A stretch of 64,000 nucleotides of DNA from Mesoaciditoga sp. (GTDB lineage Bacteria; Thermotogota; Thermotogae; Mesoaciditogales; Mesoaciditogaceae), in contig WGFY01000068.1 of the NCBI GenBank assembly GCA_015491995.1, positions 1 through 64,000 of the forward strand. Reading direction: 5' to 3'. Under the pieces are notes generated by a model that saw only the letters and a list, made by a program, of their open reading frames with translations, made no database searches and was not told the DNA's origin. A program made the translations under genes and the position numbers. Below, one piece after another: positions 45,654 to 55,273 of this stretch (position 1 is the first letter of the stretch; each line of letters begins with the position of its first letter).

Positions 45654-46298
45654 TCACACCTCTTTCTTCAATTTTTTGCTGTAGAAGTCCGCTAAACGAG
45701 TTGGTTCCGGTAATTTATATCCGTTGCACGTTTTCAAAGTGTACTCAACGCAATCCGATAAATTCACGAAGCTTCCTGGTGATACGAAAAGTGGCTTGAT
45801 TCCGTCTTTTGTTCTCAAAACCACACCTATTTTTTCATTCCCATTGCAGATATATTCAAAATCCCCACGTTTTTCCGATGGCATTTTGTATCTTCCAAAG
45901 AGATGAGATTTTGCAACTCCTATTGAAGGCTTATCAAATGTCAAAGCCATGTGAGCGGCCAAGCCCAACTTGCGCGGATGCGCTATTCCTTGACCATCAA
46001 AGAACAGCAGATCCGGAACGCTTTCCAGCATAGCATAAACTTTCTTTATCGCTGGACCTTCTCTAAAGCTCAATAGACCCGGAATGTATGGAATGTCTAC
46101 TTTTGAAGTGATCCATTTCATTTCAATTAGATCGAGTTCAGGGTACTTCAACACCACACCAACCGCCAAAGCGATTCCTTTACTCGGAAAAGAAAGATCG
46201 AATCCAGCGACAAGCTTTGGAATATCTCTCATTTTTTTTAGAACAACTTTTGATGAAAGTTCCCTTTGGAGTTTTATCAAATTAGACATGTTAACCAT
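45654..46298 (-). CDS. nfi: Endonuclease V (deoxyinosine-specific)
   Basis: Endonuclease V nicks DNA next to deoxyinosine. The 214-aa protein has the catalytic aspartate in VAGFDLSF (near residue 35), the wedge-type PYIPGLLSFREGPAI, and FFDGQGIAHPRKLGLAAHMAL with the second metal-binding aspartate. The ATG overlaps the stop of the upstream gene (TGATG), so translation is coupled; no separate ribosome-binding site is seen, and a second ATG lies three codons in. Confidence 0.93.
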   Translation of the reverse strand: MVNMSNLIKLQRELSSKVVLKKMRDIPKLVAGFDLSFPSKGIALAVGVVLKYPELDLIEMKWITSKVDIPYIPGLLSFREGPAIKKVYAMLESVPDLLFFDGQGIAHPRKLGLAAHMALTFDKPSIGVAKSHLFGRYKMPSEKRGDFEYICNGNEKIGVVLRTKDGIKPLFVSPGSFVNLSDCVEYTLKTCNGYKLPEPTRLADFYSKKLKKEV

Positions 46299-46924
46299 CA
46301 GTATATTTTACTTACCGCCCATCTTAAATGTTTGTAAGGCTGACCCGTAGCTGAAGAGATGACTCTCATCACTATGACATCACGTTTTTCGCTTTTGCCA
46401 TCTTCAAAAGTGAGTTCGGTTTCTAATTTGTAAGCCGCAAATTGAGGGATACCCTCTCTTACCGAAAGCATCGTCTGTACAGTTGATTTGTTGTAATTGA
46501 GCAAACGCGAATTCAGTTGGTCAGCGTTGATGCTTTTATCAACATATCCTGTTTTTTTCAAAAATGCCAAAGAAGTTGAATTGACGAAGACGTAGTTTTG
46601 GAACACTTTTATCAAATCTTCTTTGTTCAGCTTCACTTTTTTCAACACCTTCACCGATTTTACTTTTCTGTCCAAGTACGTTTTCCAAAACAGCTTAGAA
46701 ATATCCTGTTGAGAGATGTTTTGGGATATTATTTCATATGTACCGGCTGTAATAAGAGCGTTGGTGTATATTGGATCCAGATGATCCATGTTGGCATTAG
46801 GACCATTTGTTATCACTCCGATCACTACTTTGTCCATGTTATCTCCTAACGAAAATACCAACCACATTCCCACAGCTATTGCCACAAGCACTATGAATAT
46901 CTTGAGCTCCGTAGAGATTTTCAA
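46298..46924 (-). CDS. Membrane-anchored protein of unknown function, 208 aa
   Basis: One N-terminal transmembrane helix (LKIFIVLVAIAVGMWLVFSL) leads to a soluble domain that should lie outside the cytoplasmic membrane. Landmarks are KVVIGVITNGPNANMDHLDPIYT and a C-terminal strand-rich part with LETELTFEDGKSEKRDVIVMRVIS. No known motif is apparent. The TTG start overlaps the lepA stop and has GGAGG 8 bases upstream. It lies between lepA and nfi in one transcription unit. Confidence 0.7.
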   Translation of the reverse strand: MKISTELKIFIVLVAIAVGMWLVFSLGDNMDKVVIGVITNGPNANMDHLDPIYTNALITAGTYEIISQNISQQDISKLFWKTYLDRKVKSVKVLKKVKLNKEDLIKVFQNYVFVNSTSLAFLKKTGYVDKSINADQLNSRLLNYNKSTVQTMLSVREGIPQFAAYKLETELTFEDGKSEKRDVIVMRVISSATGQPYKHLRWAVSKIY

Positions 46925-48738
46925 CTTTTGTCCTCCTTTCCAAGGCTTAAAATAGATAGAAATACGCTTTTAGGGATAACTACGTTGCCAAGCATTCGCA
47001 TTTTTTTCTTCCCTTCCTTTTGCTTTTTTAAGAGTTTCATCTTTCTTGTAACATCTCCACCATAGCATTTGGCAAGAACATCTTTTCTGTAAGCTCTAAC
47101 TGTTGCTCGCGCAATTATTCTACCACGTGTGGTGGCTTGAATCGGAACTTCAAATTGCTGTCGAGGCATCTTTTCGGCTATACTTTCAACAAGCGCTTTG
47201 GCTATCCTGTAAGCTTTTTCCTCATGGATCAAAGTACTTAGCGCTTTAACAGGCTCTTTGTTTATGAGTACGCCAATTTTCACAAGCTTTGAGGCCCTGT
47301 AATTTGAAGTTTCGTAATCCATAGACGCATACCCATGACTGATCGCTTTGATCCTATCAAAAAAATCGAATATCATCTCAGCCAGTGGCATTTTAAAGTT
47401 GAGGGCAATTCTGTTTTTCCCAGCATTTTCTGTTGAAACGAATTCACCACGCTTTTCGCTTTGAATGAATCCCACGATTGCTCCCATTGTCTCAACAGGA
47501 GTGATTATGCTCAGATCCACGTATGGCTCCTTTATCTTGATGTACTCTCCTTCTTTTGGCATTCTCGATGGATCCGTGTTCTTCACAACCGTCCCATCAT
47601 TCATCACAACTTCGTAAACGACGTTTGGAGCTGTTGCAATAACATCCAATCCAAATTCTCTTTCCAGCCTTTCAATGACTATTTCCATGTGTAAAAGTCC
47701 CAAAAAACCACATCTGAATCCGAACCCTAAAGCGGAAAAATTATCTGGCTCGAAAGTAAAGGCCGCATCGTTCAATTTAAAACGTTCGAGGCCTTTTCTA
47801 AGCTCTTCGTAATCTTTTGGATCCGAAGGATACAATCCAGAGTAAACAACTGGTTTTACCTCTTTGTATCCGGGTAAGGGGGTACTCGCCGGATCGTTTG
47901 CCAAAGTTATCGTATCACCTATGCGTGCCTGATCTGCGCCTCTCATAGAAGCCGCGATGTATCCTACTTCACCAGCTGAAAGTGTTTCCACAGGAGACAT
48001 ATAAGGCGAAAAAATTCCAACTTCCATGACTTCATGAGTTTCTTTGGTGGACATCATTTGAATCACATCGTGGGTAGAAACTCTCCCTTCAAACACCCTC
48101 ACATGGGCTACCACTCCCTTGTATGAATCGTAATTCGCATCGAACACGAGTGCCCTTAGCCTATCATCGGACCTTCCCAATGGCGCAGGAATTCGTTTCA
48201 CCACTTCTTTCATAAGTTCTGGCACACCTTCGCCCGTTTTTGCGCTTATGAGTAGCGTTTCATCCGACTTTATTCCTAACGTGTCGTAAAGCTCCTGACG
48301 AGTTTCTTCGATGTTTGCATTTGGCATATCTATTTTGTTTATGGCAGGCACGATTTCAAGATCGTTTTCTATGGCAAGATAAGCATTCGCAACGGTTTGA
48401 GCTTCAACACCTTGAGTGGCATCTACAAGCAAAATAGCTCCTTCACATGCCGCCAGGCTTCTTGAAACTTCATAGGAAAAATCCACATGCCCAGGTGTGT
48501 CGATGATGTTGATTTCGTACGTTTGTCCATCATCTGCCTTGTACATGATCTTGACAGGTTGGGCTTTTATGGTAATACCTCTTTCTTGTTCTATATCCAT
48601 CGTATCAAGATACTGGGCATGCATTTTCCTTGCTTCCACACTGTGAGTAAGTTCTAATATTCTATCTGCCAATGTGGATTTTCCATGATCTATATGTGCG
48701 ATGATCGATATGTTTCTTATCAATGATTTACCGTACAT
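46921..48738 (-). CDS. lepA: Elongation factor 4 (LepA), ribosomal back-translocase GTPase
   Basis: The 605-aa GTPase has the G1 motif AHIDHGKST, G2 RGITIKAQPV, G3 DTPGHVDF and G4 NKID. The LepA-specific C-terminal domain has VRAYRKDVLAKCYGGDVTRKMKLLKKQKEGKKKM. It remodels stalled ribosomes. The ATG follows GGAGG, 1 base after smc. Confidence 0.97.
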   Translation of the reverse strand: MYGKSLIRNISIIAHIDHGKSTLADRILELTHSVEARKMHAQYLDTMDIEQERGITIKAQPVKIMYKADDGQTYEINIIDTPGHVDFSYEVSRSLAACEGAILLVDATQGVEAQTVANAYLAIENDLEIVPAINKIDMPNANIEETRQELYDTLGIKSDETLLISAKTGEGVPELMKEVVKRIPAPLGRSDDRLRALVFDANYDSYKGVVAHVRVFEGRVSTHDVIQMMSTKETHEVMEVGIFSPYMSPVETLSAGEVGYIAASMRGADQARIGDTITLANDPASTPLPGYKEVKPVVYSGLYPSDPKDYEELRKGLERFKLNDAAFTFEPDNFSALGFGFRCGFLGLLHMEIVIERLEREFGLDVIATAPNVVYEVVMNDGTVVKNTDPSRMPKEGEYIKIKEPYVDLSIITPVETMGAIVGFIQSEKRGEFVSTENAGKNRIALNFKMPLAEMIFDFFDRIKAISHGYASMDYETSNYRASKLVKIGVLINKEPVKALSTLIHEEKAYRIAKALVESIAEKMPRQQFEVPIQATTRGRIIARATVRAYRKDVLAKCYGGDVTRKMKLLKKQKEGKKKMRMLGNVVIPKSVFLSILSLGKEDKS

Positions 48739-48739
48739 C

Positions 48740-51700
48740 TCAAGCCTCCACGTTCGTTTCTGAGAATTCCGAAAATTCCACCGGTATTACGGTTGAAGTC
48801 CCATTTACCATGGTTATACCATAAAGGGTGTTTGATTTTTCCATGACTATCTTGTTGTGAGTCATGACCAAGAAATTCGAATTTTTTGAGTATTCACTCA
48901 ACAGATCAACGAATCTCTGAGTGCTGAAATCATCAAGGGCAGCGTCGACTTCGTCAAGTATGTAAAAAGCACTTGGATTTATCATCAAAAGAGAGAATAT
49001 CAAGGCAAGGCCCATAAGAGAGCGTTCACCCCCTGAAAGCATGTACAACTTTTGCGTGCGTTTCCCAGGTAATTTCACATTTATTTCGATCGGTGAATCC
49101 AACACATCTTCGCCTGTGAATAAGAGATAGCCATTTCCTTCTGAAAAAAGAATCGAGATCATCCTGGCGAAATTTTCATTTACCATTTCAAGGGTTTTTA
49201 CAAGAAGATCTCTTGCCTCTTCGTCAGTACGTTTAATCACGGATTCAAGAGAGGCTTGAGATTTTTCCAAGTCATTCTTTTGATCGGTTAATTTTTGGTG
49301 TCTTTTCTCAACTTCGCCATACTCGTCGATGGCAGAAAGATCAACGGCACCTAAGAACTTCAACTTCCTTTCATAATTTTCCATCTCTTCAGAAATCACT
49401 TTCAACTCTTCTTCACTCAAAAGTGAATTCTCTTCCTTGGAACCGCCCGATTTCAGCAACTCGTTCAAAGAGCTTTCAATTGCCGATCCAAGTGAAATTT
49501 CATCTATCTCCAAAGTGTGCAATTCTTCTCTGAGATTCTCTATTCTTTCTCTTCGAATGTTCGTTTCCCTTTCAAGACTTTCCAACTTTTTCAAAGTTTC
49601 AGCTCGGCTACCTTTTGAGTTTTTCGACCGGCTGAAAAGTTCTTCCATGTCACGCCTCACAGAGCTTAGATCTCGTTCAACCAACTCAAGGCGTTCTTGA
49701 GATTCTTTCACGTCTTTAGAAATCGTTTCCAACTTCAAACTTATCTCAGAAATTTCAACTTCTATATCATCTGTACGCTTTGATAACCTGCTTGCTTCTT
49801 TGTGATAGCCACTGCTTCTTTCTCGAATGGAATTAACCTTCATCTTCAGATCTATCATCTTCTCTTGAAGATCTTCTATCGCTTGATTTCTTTTTAAACT
49901 CTCCGTGGAATCCCCTTTGAGTTCAATTTCGAATTGCAAAGTTTTGGCATCTATCTCTTCCATTTTTACATTTGCTTCTTCAACGACTTTCCTATCTTTT
50001 TCCATTCTCCTTAGGTAGTCACTTTTAAGCTTTTCAAGATCATTTACCTCTTTTTGCAGGGAAACAAGCTGAGAAATTAACGACTTTTTGCTGTTTCGAG
50101 AATTGTTAAGTGCAAGGTTCTCTTTTAGAAGGGAGCGTTCAACATCATTCTTTTCTTTGAAAGCTATTTCTTGGCTTATTTGCATGTCAGTGATCTTGGC
50201 ATCAAGCTCTTTCAATTTTCCAACAACTCCAACTATTTTGTTTTCCATATCCCTTAGAAGGCGCTTGTTTGAAACGAAATCAGTACGCTCGATGCTTCCA
50301 CCGGTTATCGTACCAAAAGAAGATACAAGCTGACCATCTAAGCTGACGATCTTGGAACGAACTCCATCGTTGTTCTTCAACTCTATCGCATCTGATAAGG
50401 TTCTCACTATCAGATCTCTTGAAAACAAGAAATTGACAAGGCCTTCATATCCCTTTACAGCTTTGACAAGGCGAAAGGCATATCCGATCATGCCACGTGC
50501 CGATATTATCGACGTTTTGGTGTTGGGTTCTCTCAAGTCCACCATATCAACAGGAATAAAAGTCGCACGCCCACTTCTGGTGCGCTTCAACATCTCGACA
50601 CAATCTTTTGCGGACTTGGAGTCTCTTACCACGATATTCTGGGCACGTCCACCGAGCAAAACGGATACGGCTACTTCCACATCTTTTGGGACGTCTATTA
50701 GGTTGGCCACAACATCCACCACGCCGTCTATTTGAGCATTCATAACTGCTCTAACTGCTCTGGAGTAACCAGCATATTCCTCCACGCTCTTTTTCAAGAT
50801 ATCATGTTTTGAGATCAGTTCTACTCTTTTGAAATTCAGGGTTTCTCTCTTTTTTTTAAGAGATGAGATCGTGTTTTCTATTTCTTTCCGCTTAGAATCC
50901 AACTCCATGAGTTTCTTGTTATGCTCTTCAAGTGTATTTTCTTCATTCGACTCTTTTGAGACAATTTCATCGAGCTCTTGTTGAAGTTTTTCAGCTTTCA
51001 TCTTTTTGTCTCTTATTTGAGATTCAAGAATCTCAAGACGTTGCTGAAGATCTTTTACATTCTCAATTGCCTTGGATTTAGACACTTCCAATGAATTACG
51101 TTCTTTGGTCAATCTTGAGATCTCGATTTCCAATTGAGAGTGTTTTCTCTCGTTGCGAGATATCTCTTCTGTCTTATCCTCGTAATCTTTTTCCAATTCT
51201 TCGAGGCTTAGAGAGAGTTTTCTATCCTCTTCATCAAGACTAAGCGTCAATCTTCTAAGCTCTTCAAGTCGCTCAAAGTTTCTGTCAAGCTCTTCTCGCA
51301 TGGAATCTTTTTTTGTTCCCAATTCCACGTAAGCGGTTCTATCGCTCGAAAGCTTTGAAGAGTACATCTCTTTCAAATTGGACAAGGTCTTTTCACGTTC
51401 TCTGTACTTTTCCAACTCGCTTTCAAATCTTTTTATCTCCTCTTCAACGCCAGAAGAAAGCTCTTTCAATTCCGAAGTCTGAATCTCTAAATCGAAAAGT
51501 TCTTTCTGTAATTTCTCCATCTCTGAAGATGTGTTGGACATCTTTTCTTCGATCCCTTTCATCTTTTCTGAATTCAAAAGATAAAAATGGCCGAAATAAC
51601 GCCTCTTTCTAATGTCAAGCTCACCTTCGTACTCTTTGTATTTTTGAGCGCGTTTGGATTTGAGATTCAAAGATCTCAAGGTTCTCTCAACTTCCTTTAT

Positions 51701-52261
51701 TATGTTCTTCAACATATCAAGGTTGCCTTGTACTTCTGAAAGTTTCGAAAGGGTTTCAATTTTTTTTGCTTTGTATATGGCAACACCAGCTGCTTCTTCT
51801 ATCAACGTTTTTATCTGCTCAGGGGATGAATTGACTAAATTTGACATTTCACCTTGGCCTACGATGGAGTAAAGATCGCGACCTGTTCCAGTCCCCGTGA
51901 AAATCCTGGCGATGTCTTTCAACCTCGTTTGAGATCCGTTAAGAAGGTAAACGTTCTTTCCTTCGGCAGTGTACACTCTTTCAACGGATATGGTTTTATC
52001 CTTATCGTTAAAAACAGCCTTCACCCATGCACGATCGGCACGCCTCAAGCTTTGAGAACCGGCGTAAAGCACATCTGACGTTGAAGACATTCTCAACTTG
52101 GCGTTGGCCCTTTCTCCAAAAAGCCATCTAACGGCATCGACAACGTTTGACTTTCCCGAGCCATTTGGCCCGACAATGCATGTTATTCCTTTGGAAATGC
52201 TAAAACTCGCATATGCTCCAAAAGATTTGAATCCTTCAACTTCCAAATTCACGAGTCGCAT
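48740..52261 (-). CDS. smc: Chromosome segregation ATPase SMC
   Basis: The 1173-aa SMC has an N-terminal Walker A (GPNGSGKSNVVDAVRWLFGE), long coiled coils, and a hinge (about 500-640) with AVSVLLGGRAQNIVV and GTITGGSIERT. The C-terminal part has the signature LSGGERSLMGLALIF and Walker B FYILDEVDAALDD. It organises the chromosome with ScpA and ScpB, which are not in the window. The ATG lies inside the end of the radical SAM gene and follows GGAGATG. Confidence 0.97.
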   Translation of the reverse strand: MRLVNLEVEGFKSFGAYASFSISKGITCIVGPNGSGKSNVVDAVRWLFGERANAKLRMSSTSDVLYAGSQSLRRADRAWVKAVFNDKDKTISVERVYTAEGKNVYLLNGSQTRLKDIARIFTGTGTGRDLYSIVGQGEMSNLVNSSPEQIKTLIEEAAGVAIYKAKKIETLSKLSEVQGNLDMLKNIIKEVERTLRSLNLKSKRAQKYKEYEGELDIRKRRYFGHFYLLNSEKMKGIEEKMSNTSSEMEKLQKELFDLEIQTSELKELSSGVEEEIKRFESELEKYREREKTLSNLKEMYSSKLSSDRTAYVELGTKKDSMREELDRNFERLEELRRLTLSLDEEDRKLSLSLEELEKDYEDKTEEISRNERKHSQLEIEISRLTKERNSLEVSKSKAIENVKDLQQRLEILESQIRDKKMKAEKLQQELDEIVSKESNEENTLEEHNKKLMELDSKRKEIENTISSLKKKRETLNFKRVELISKHDILKKSVEEYAGYSRAVRAVMNAQIDGVVDVVANLIDVPKDVEVAVSVLLGGRAQNIVVRDSKSAKDCVEMLKRTRSGRATFIPVDMVDLREPNTKTSIISARGMIGYAFRLVKAVKGYEGLVNFLFSRDLIVRTLSDAIELKNNDGVRSKIVSLDGQLVSSFGTITGGSIERTDFVSNKRLLRDMENKIVGVVGKLKELDAKITDMQISQEIAFKEKNDVERSLLKENLALNNSRNSKKSLISQLVSLQKEVNDLEKLKSDYLRRMEKDRKVVEEANVKMEEIDAKTLQFEIELKGDSTESLKRNQAIEDLQEKMIDLKMKVNSIRERSSGYHKEASRLSKRTDDIEVEISEISLKLETISKDVKESQERLELVERDLSSVRRDMEELFSRSKNSKGSRAETLKKLESLERETNIRRERIENLREELHTLEIDEISLGSAIESSLNELLKSGGSKEENSLLSEEELKVISEEMENYERKLKFLGAVDLSAIDEYGEVEKRHQKLTDQKNDLEKSQASLESVIKRTDEEARDLLVKTLEMVNENFARMISILFSEGNGYLLFTGEDVLDSPIEINVKLPGKRTQKLYMLSGGERSLMGLALIFSLLMINPSAFYILDEVDAALDDFSTQRFVDLLSEYSKNSNFLVMTHNKIVMEKSNTLYGITMVNGTSTVIPVEFSEFSETNVEA

Positions 52262-53232
52262 TCAGACATCTCCCTGAGTGACAAAACGTGTTCATGAAGC
52301 CAATCATCAAAAAACAGCTCACCTTTTTCACTCTTAATTCTAATTCGAGAATCATTCACGAAGTTCAATCCAAGATCTTTATTTCTCCCAACAATTTGAG
52401 ATCTCAATCGTATTGGACCAAAAACTTCACTTGCTGATGTTGAAATGAGAAATTTCCTGTAGAGTCTGGATCTTGCCAATTCACCAAAAGAAGGATGGTA
52501 TGGTCCTGCAATTACGTTGATCAACGTTCGTTCATCTTGATACATTCCAATTCTCTCAACTGATATCTCGCCATCCCAAAAAACTCCGATCATATCCGAT
52601 ACCCAATCCAAAGCTTCGTCAAGCGATTGAGGGCTATAAGTTCCCTTAGCATATAATTCTGCCAAATTCGTATTTTTCAAGATCAAAGTTGGATGTACTC
52701 TCACACCATCAACGTTCAATTTTTTCACCTCAAAAGCCGAAAAAATGGACTTTTCTTTGGTGTCTTGAGGGAGTCCGGTCATCAAATGAACTGAAACTTT
52801 GATTCCCACATTTTTCAATTTGTTCACGGCAAGACGAACGTCTCCCACCTCGTGATCACGTCTGGCGGCATTAAGAACATCTTGACACATCGATTGAGCT
52901 CCGAGTTCAACCATTCTCACATCATGCTCTTTCAAAAAAACCACATCTTTTATCTCATCAGGCCTTGTTGAAATCCTTATTCCATCCATTCTCAATTCTC
53001 TTTCACATTTGTAAGCCTCTTGAAGTATATCTTTCCAACCTTCAATCGCGGTAAAAGTCCCTCCATAAAGAGCAAGCTCTGAATTTTCGTCTCCGCGATA
53101 AAAATCGTAAGCTTGCCGGATTTCATCAGATATGGATTTTGGAAATGTTCTCATCGTTGCCATCCATTCGTTGCAAAAGATACACCTGTGTTTGCAACCC
53201 GCATTGGGAAAGAAAATAGGAATTATTTTCAA
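52249..53232 (-). CDS. Radical SAM protein, Elp3-like
   Basis: The 327-aa protein has the cluster motif CKHRCIFC (residues 13-20), YGGTFTAIEG and STRPDEI. MVELGAQSMCQDVL and VSVHLMTGLPQDTKE follow, typical of the Elp3/YhcC radical SAM group. There is no acetyltransferase domain, so it is not full Elp3. A tRNA or nucleic-acid modification is possible but unproven. The TTG start overlaps the rnc stop, and its 3' end overlaps smc by 13 bases. Confidence 0.85.
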   Translation of the reverse strand: MKIIPIFFPNAGCKHRCIFCNEWMATMRTFPKSISDEIRQAYDFYRGDENSELALYGGTFTAIEGWKDILQEAYKCERELRMDGIRISTRPDEIKDVVFLKEHDVRMVELGAQSMCQDVLNAARRDHEVGDVRLAVNKLKNVGIKVSVHLMTGLPQDTKEKSIFSAFEVKKLNVDGVRVHPTLILKNTNLAELYAKGTYSPQSLDEALDWVSDMIGVFWDGEISVERIGMYQDERTLINVIAGPYHPSFGELARSRLYRKFLISTSASEVFGPIRLRSQIVGRNKDLGLNFVNDSRIRIKSEKGELFFDDWLHEHVLSLREMSECDS

Positions 53233-53918
53233 AGTTTGCTCATTCTTCTCAAAGCCACTTTTGCTGCCATCTGCTCCGCTGATTTCTTAGAACGACCTCT
53301 CCCTTGACCATAAATCTCACCATTCACCTTTACTTCAAATGTATACGTTTTTTTATGAGCCGGTCCACTCTCTTTCACCAGCATGTACTCTGGCAAAGTC
53401 CCAAAATGCTCTTGAGTGTATTCTTGAAGTGTCGTCTTGTAATCGAAAAAGATTCTCTTCTCGGTAACCGCTTTTATCTTTTTTACCAACAACTTTGAGA
53501 TTATCGAATACGCTGTATCGAATCCATAATTGAGAAAAACGGCCGCCATCGTCGATTCAAAAATATCTGCAAATATCGATTCCATATCGTCGGTTGATGA
53601 TTTTAGGCTCTTTCCAATCATGACAAGTGTGGAAAGTTCAATTTCTTTGCTAACCTCACAAAGTACTGGCTCACTTCCCACAACGGCTTTTATCTTTGCC
53701 ATGTCCCCTTCTGGCATGCTTTCAAAGTTCTTAAATGTTTGATGTGCTATGACAAATCCTACAATGGAATCTCCAAGAAATTCCAAACGTTCATAAGATT
53801 GGACTCCCCTTTCGTTGGCATAAGAGCTGTGAGTGAGCGCACGTTCAAAATAATATGGAAAGGGAGGTTCGTCATCTATTTTAAGGACTTCTAACACCTT
53901 TTCTACGAGTTCAGACAT
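53229..53918 (-). CDS. rnc: Ribonuclease III
   Basis: The 229-aa protein has the RNase III signature ERLEFLGDSIVGFVIA (near residue 43) and the second catalytic region DIFESTMAAVFLNYG. The C-terminal dsRNA-binding domain ends YGQGRGRSKKSAEQMAAKVAL. It processes rRNA precursors and structured mRNAs. The ATG overlaps the GDPD gene's end by 8 bases. The order rnc-(Elp3-like)-smc-lepA forms a housekeeping operon. Confidence 0.97.
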   Translation of the reverse strand: MSELVEKVLEVLKIDDEPPFPYYFERALTHSSYANERGVQSYERLEFLGDSIVGFVIAHQTFKNFESMPEGDMAKIKAVVGSEPVLCEVSKEIELSTLVMIGKSLKSSTDDMESIFADIFESTMAAVFLNYGFDTAYSIISKLLVKKIKAVTEKRIFFDYKTTLQEYTQEHFGTLPEYMLVKESGPAHKKTYTFEVKVNGEIYGQGRGRSKKSAEQMAAKVALRRMSKL

Positions 53919-54642
53919 CGATCCTCTTCTCTCCTTTGAAAAAATTCACCGCTCTTTCGACTTCGTTTGTTATGACGGCATAAGCCTTATGAGCTTTTGC
54001 AAAACCGAAATCCATAATGGTGTTCGTTCCCCAAAAGATCATTTTGATTCCATGTTCATTTGCAAAATTAATGAATTCATCTAATCCTTCAAAGCCACCC
54101 ACTTCGGATGGGATGTTGTAAGAAAAAGCATCTATTTCAAGGCTGAGAGCCATGGATTCTTTTAGAATTTTGATGTGTTCTTCTCCGAAAAGCATGCCCA
54201 ATTTTATGTTCTCATCTATCTCTCTTACATGAGCAAGAGTCGAATGGTTAAAGGAAGAAATGAGAACCCTCTCTGGCACATTGTCATTCACGAGTTTCAT
54301 AACTTTTTCCTCAAGGTATGGGTAACTCATGACATTCGTTTTCAGTTCTATGTTGATGAATACCGACTTTGGTATTTCATGAAATACTTCTTCAAGGGTA
54401 GATATCTTTTGTCCTAAAGATTTGAGCTTTTTCATATCTTCAAGAGTTTCATCTTTGATCCATCTATGCTTGCCGTAAGTTCTGTACAAGTTTTCGTCGT
54501 GACATACCACCATCTTACCGTCTTTGCTCAAATGAACATCTAATTCAATTCCATCTGCACCGTATTCTAACGCTTTCTTAAAAGAAAGAATCGTGTTTTC
54601 AGGATACGATCCAGAATATCCCCTATGACCTAATATCATCAT
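53911..54642 (-). CDS. ugpQ: Glycerophosphodiester phosphodiesterase
   Basis: It splits glycerophosphodiesters to glycerol-3-phosphate and an alcohol. The 243-aa TIM barrel has GHRGYSGSYPENTILSFKKA at the start, then GIELDVHLSKDGKMVVCHDENL with the catalytic Glu-Asp-His set. There is no signal peptide, so it is cytosolic. The ATG at 54642 follows GGAGGTG; the ORF-track start at 54684 lies inside thyX. Confidence 0.92.
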   Translation of the reverse strand: MMILGHRGYSGSYPENTILSFKKALEYGADGIELDVHLSKDGKMVVCHDENLYRTYGKHRWIKDETLEDMKKLKSLGQKISTLEEVFHEIPKSVFINIELKTNVMSYPYLEEKVMKLVNDNVPERVLISSFNHSTLAHVREIDENIKLGMLFGEEHIKILKESMALSLEIDAFSYNIPSEVGGFEGLDEFINFANEHGIKMIFWGTNTIMDFGFAKAHKAYAVITNEVERAVNFFKGEKRIDV

Positions 54643-54643
54643 C

Positions 54644-55273
54644 TCACACCTCCAAAATATCTCCTTTGTAAGCTTTTTTAACAAAAGCCTTGTACGTTAA
54701 AGGGCAACTTTCCCTGAAAAATTTTGCCACTGCAATTGCATAACTTCGAATTTCGTACTGCGCATGCTTATCCGCTCGTAATTTCAGGAAGTTCATAAGG
54801 CTTCGGACGTTAACCGTCCAATACCACTGCGTGTACAAGCTCATGGGTAGTACCACACGCGCAACTTCTCTTTTCACGCCTGATTTAAGAAGATGTTTGT
54901 ATGTTTCGAAGGCGTCATGCATTGCATTTTCCATCTCTTTTACGTTACCGCCTGCACGCGTTTCATCCGGTATGTAGAATTCTTCATCAAACTCGGTAAA
55001 CCTTCCGGAACGTTCACTAAACGATCCGATCCTATGCCTAAACCATTGCCGCGCTACGAATATGGGAGCCTTCACATAAAATGTGAGTGTTATATGCTCA
55101 AAAGGTGATTCGTGTCCATTTACCATGAGAAGACTTATCAACCTTTTGTCCCCCTCAAGATCTGGCGTGGACATGTAGGATATTCTTGCAGCTCTTACGG
55201 CAGCTTCATCACCACCGAAGACGTCTAAAAGTTCTACAAAGCCTTTATCAAGTACGTTGATTTTCTTGTCCAC
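54644..55273 (-). CDS. thyX: Flavin-dependent thymidylate synthase ThyX
   Basis: ThyX makes dTMP from dUMP with methylene-tetrahydrofolate, NADPH and FAD. The 209-aa protein has the ThyX motif [14 protein letters not shown] (RHRX7S, near residue 79) and the C-terminal [24 protein letters not shown]. The GTG start has GGAGG 7 bases upstream. It overlaps the response regulator's end by 26 bases. Confidence 0.96.
   Translation of the reverse strand: MDKKINVLDKGFVELLDVFGGDEAAVRAARISYMSTPDLEGDKRLISLLMVNGHESPFEHITLTFYVKAPIFVARQWFRHRIGSFSERSGRFTEFDEEFYIPDETRAGGNVKEMENAMHDAFETYKHLLKSGVKREVARVVLPMSLYTQWYWTVNVRSLMNFLKLRADKHAQYEIRSYAIAVAKFFRESCPLTYKAFVKKAYKGDILEV

Noticed and set aside
52249-53232. Full-length Elp3 tRNA acetyltransferase
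   Set aside because: The radical SAM part matches, but the GNAT acetyltransferase domain is absent.
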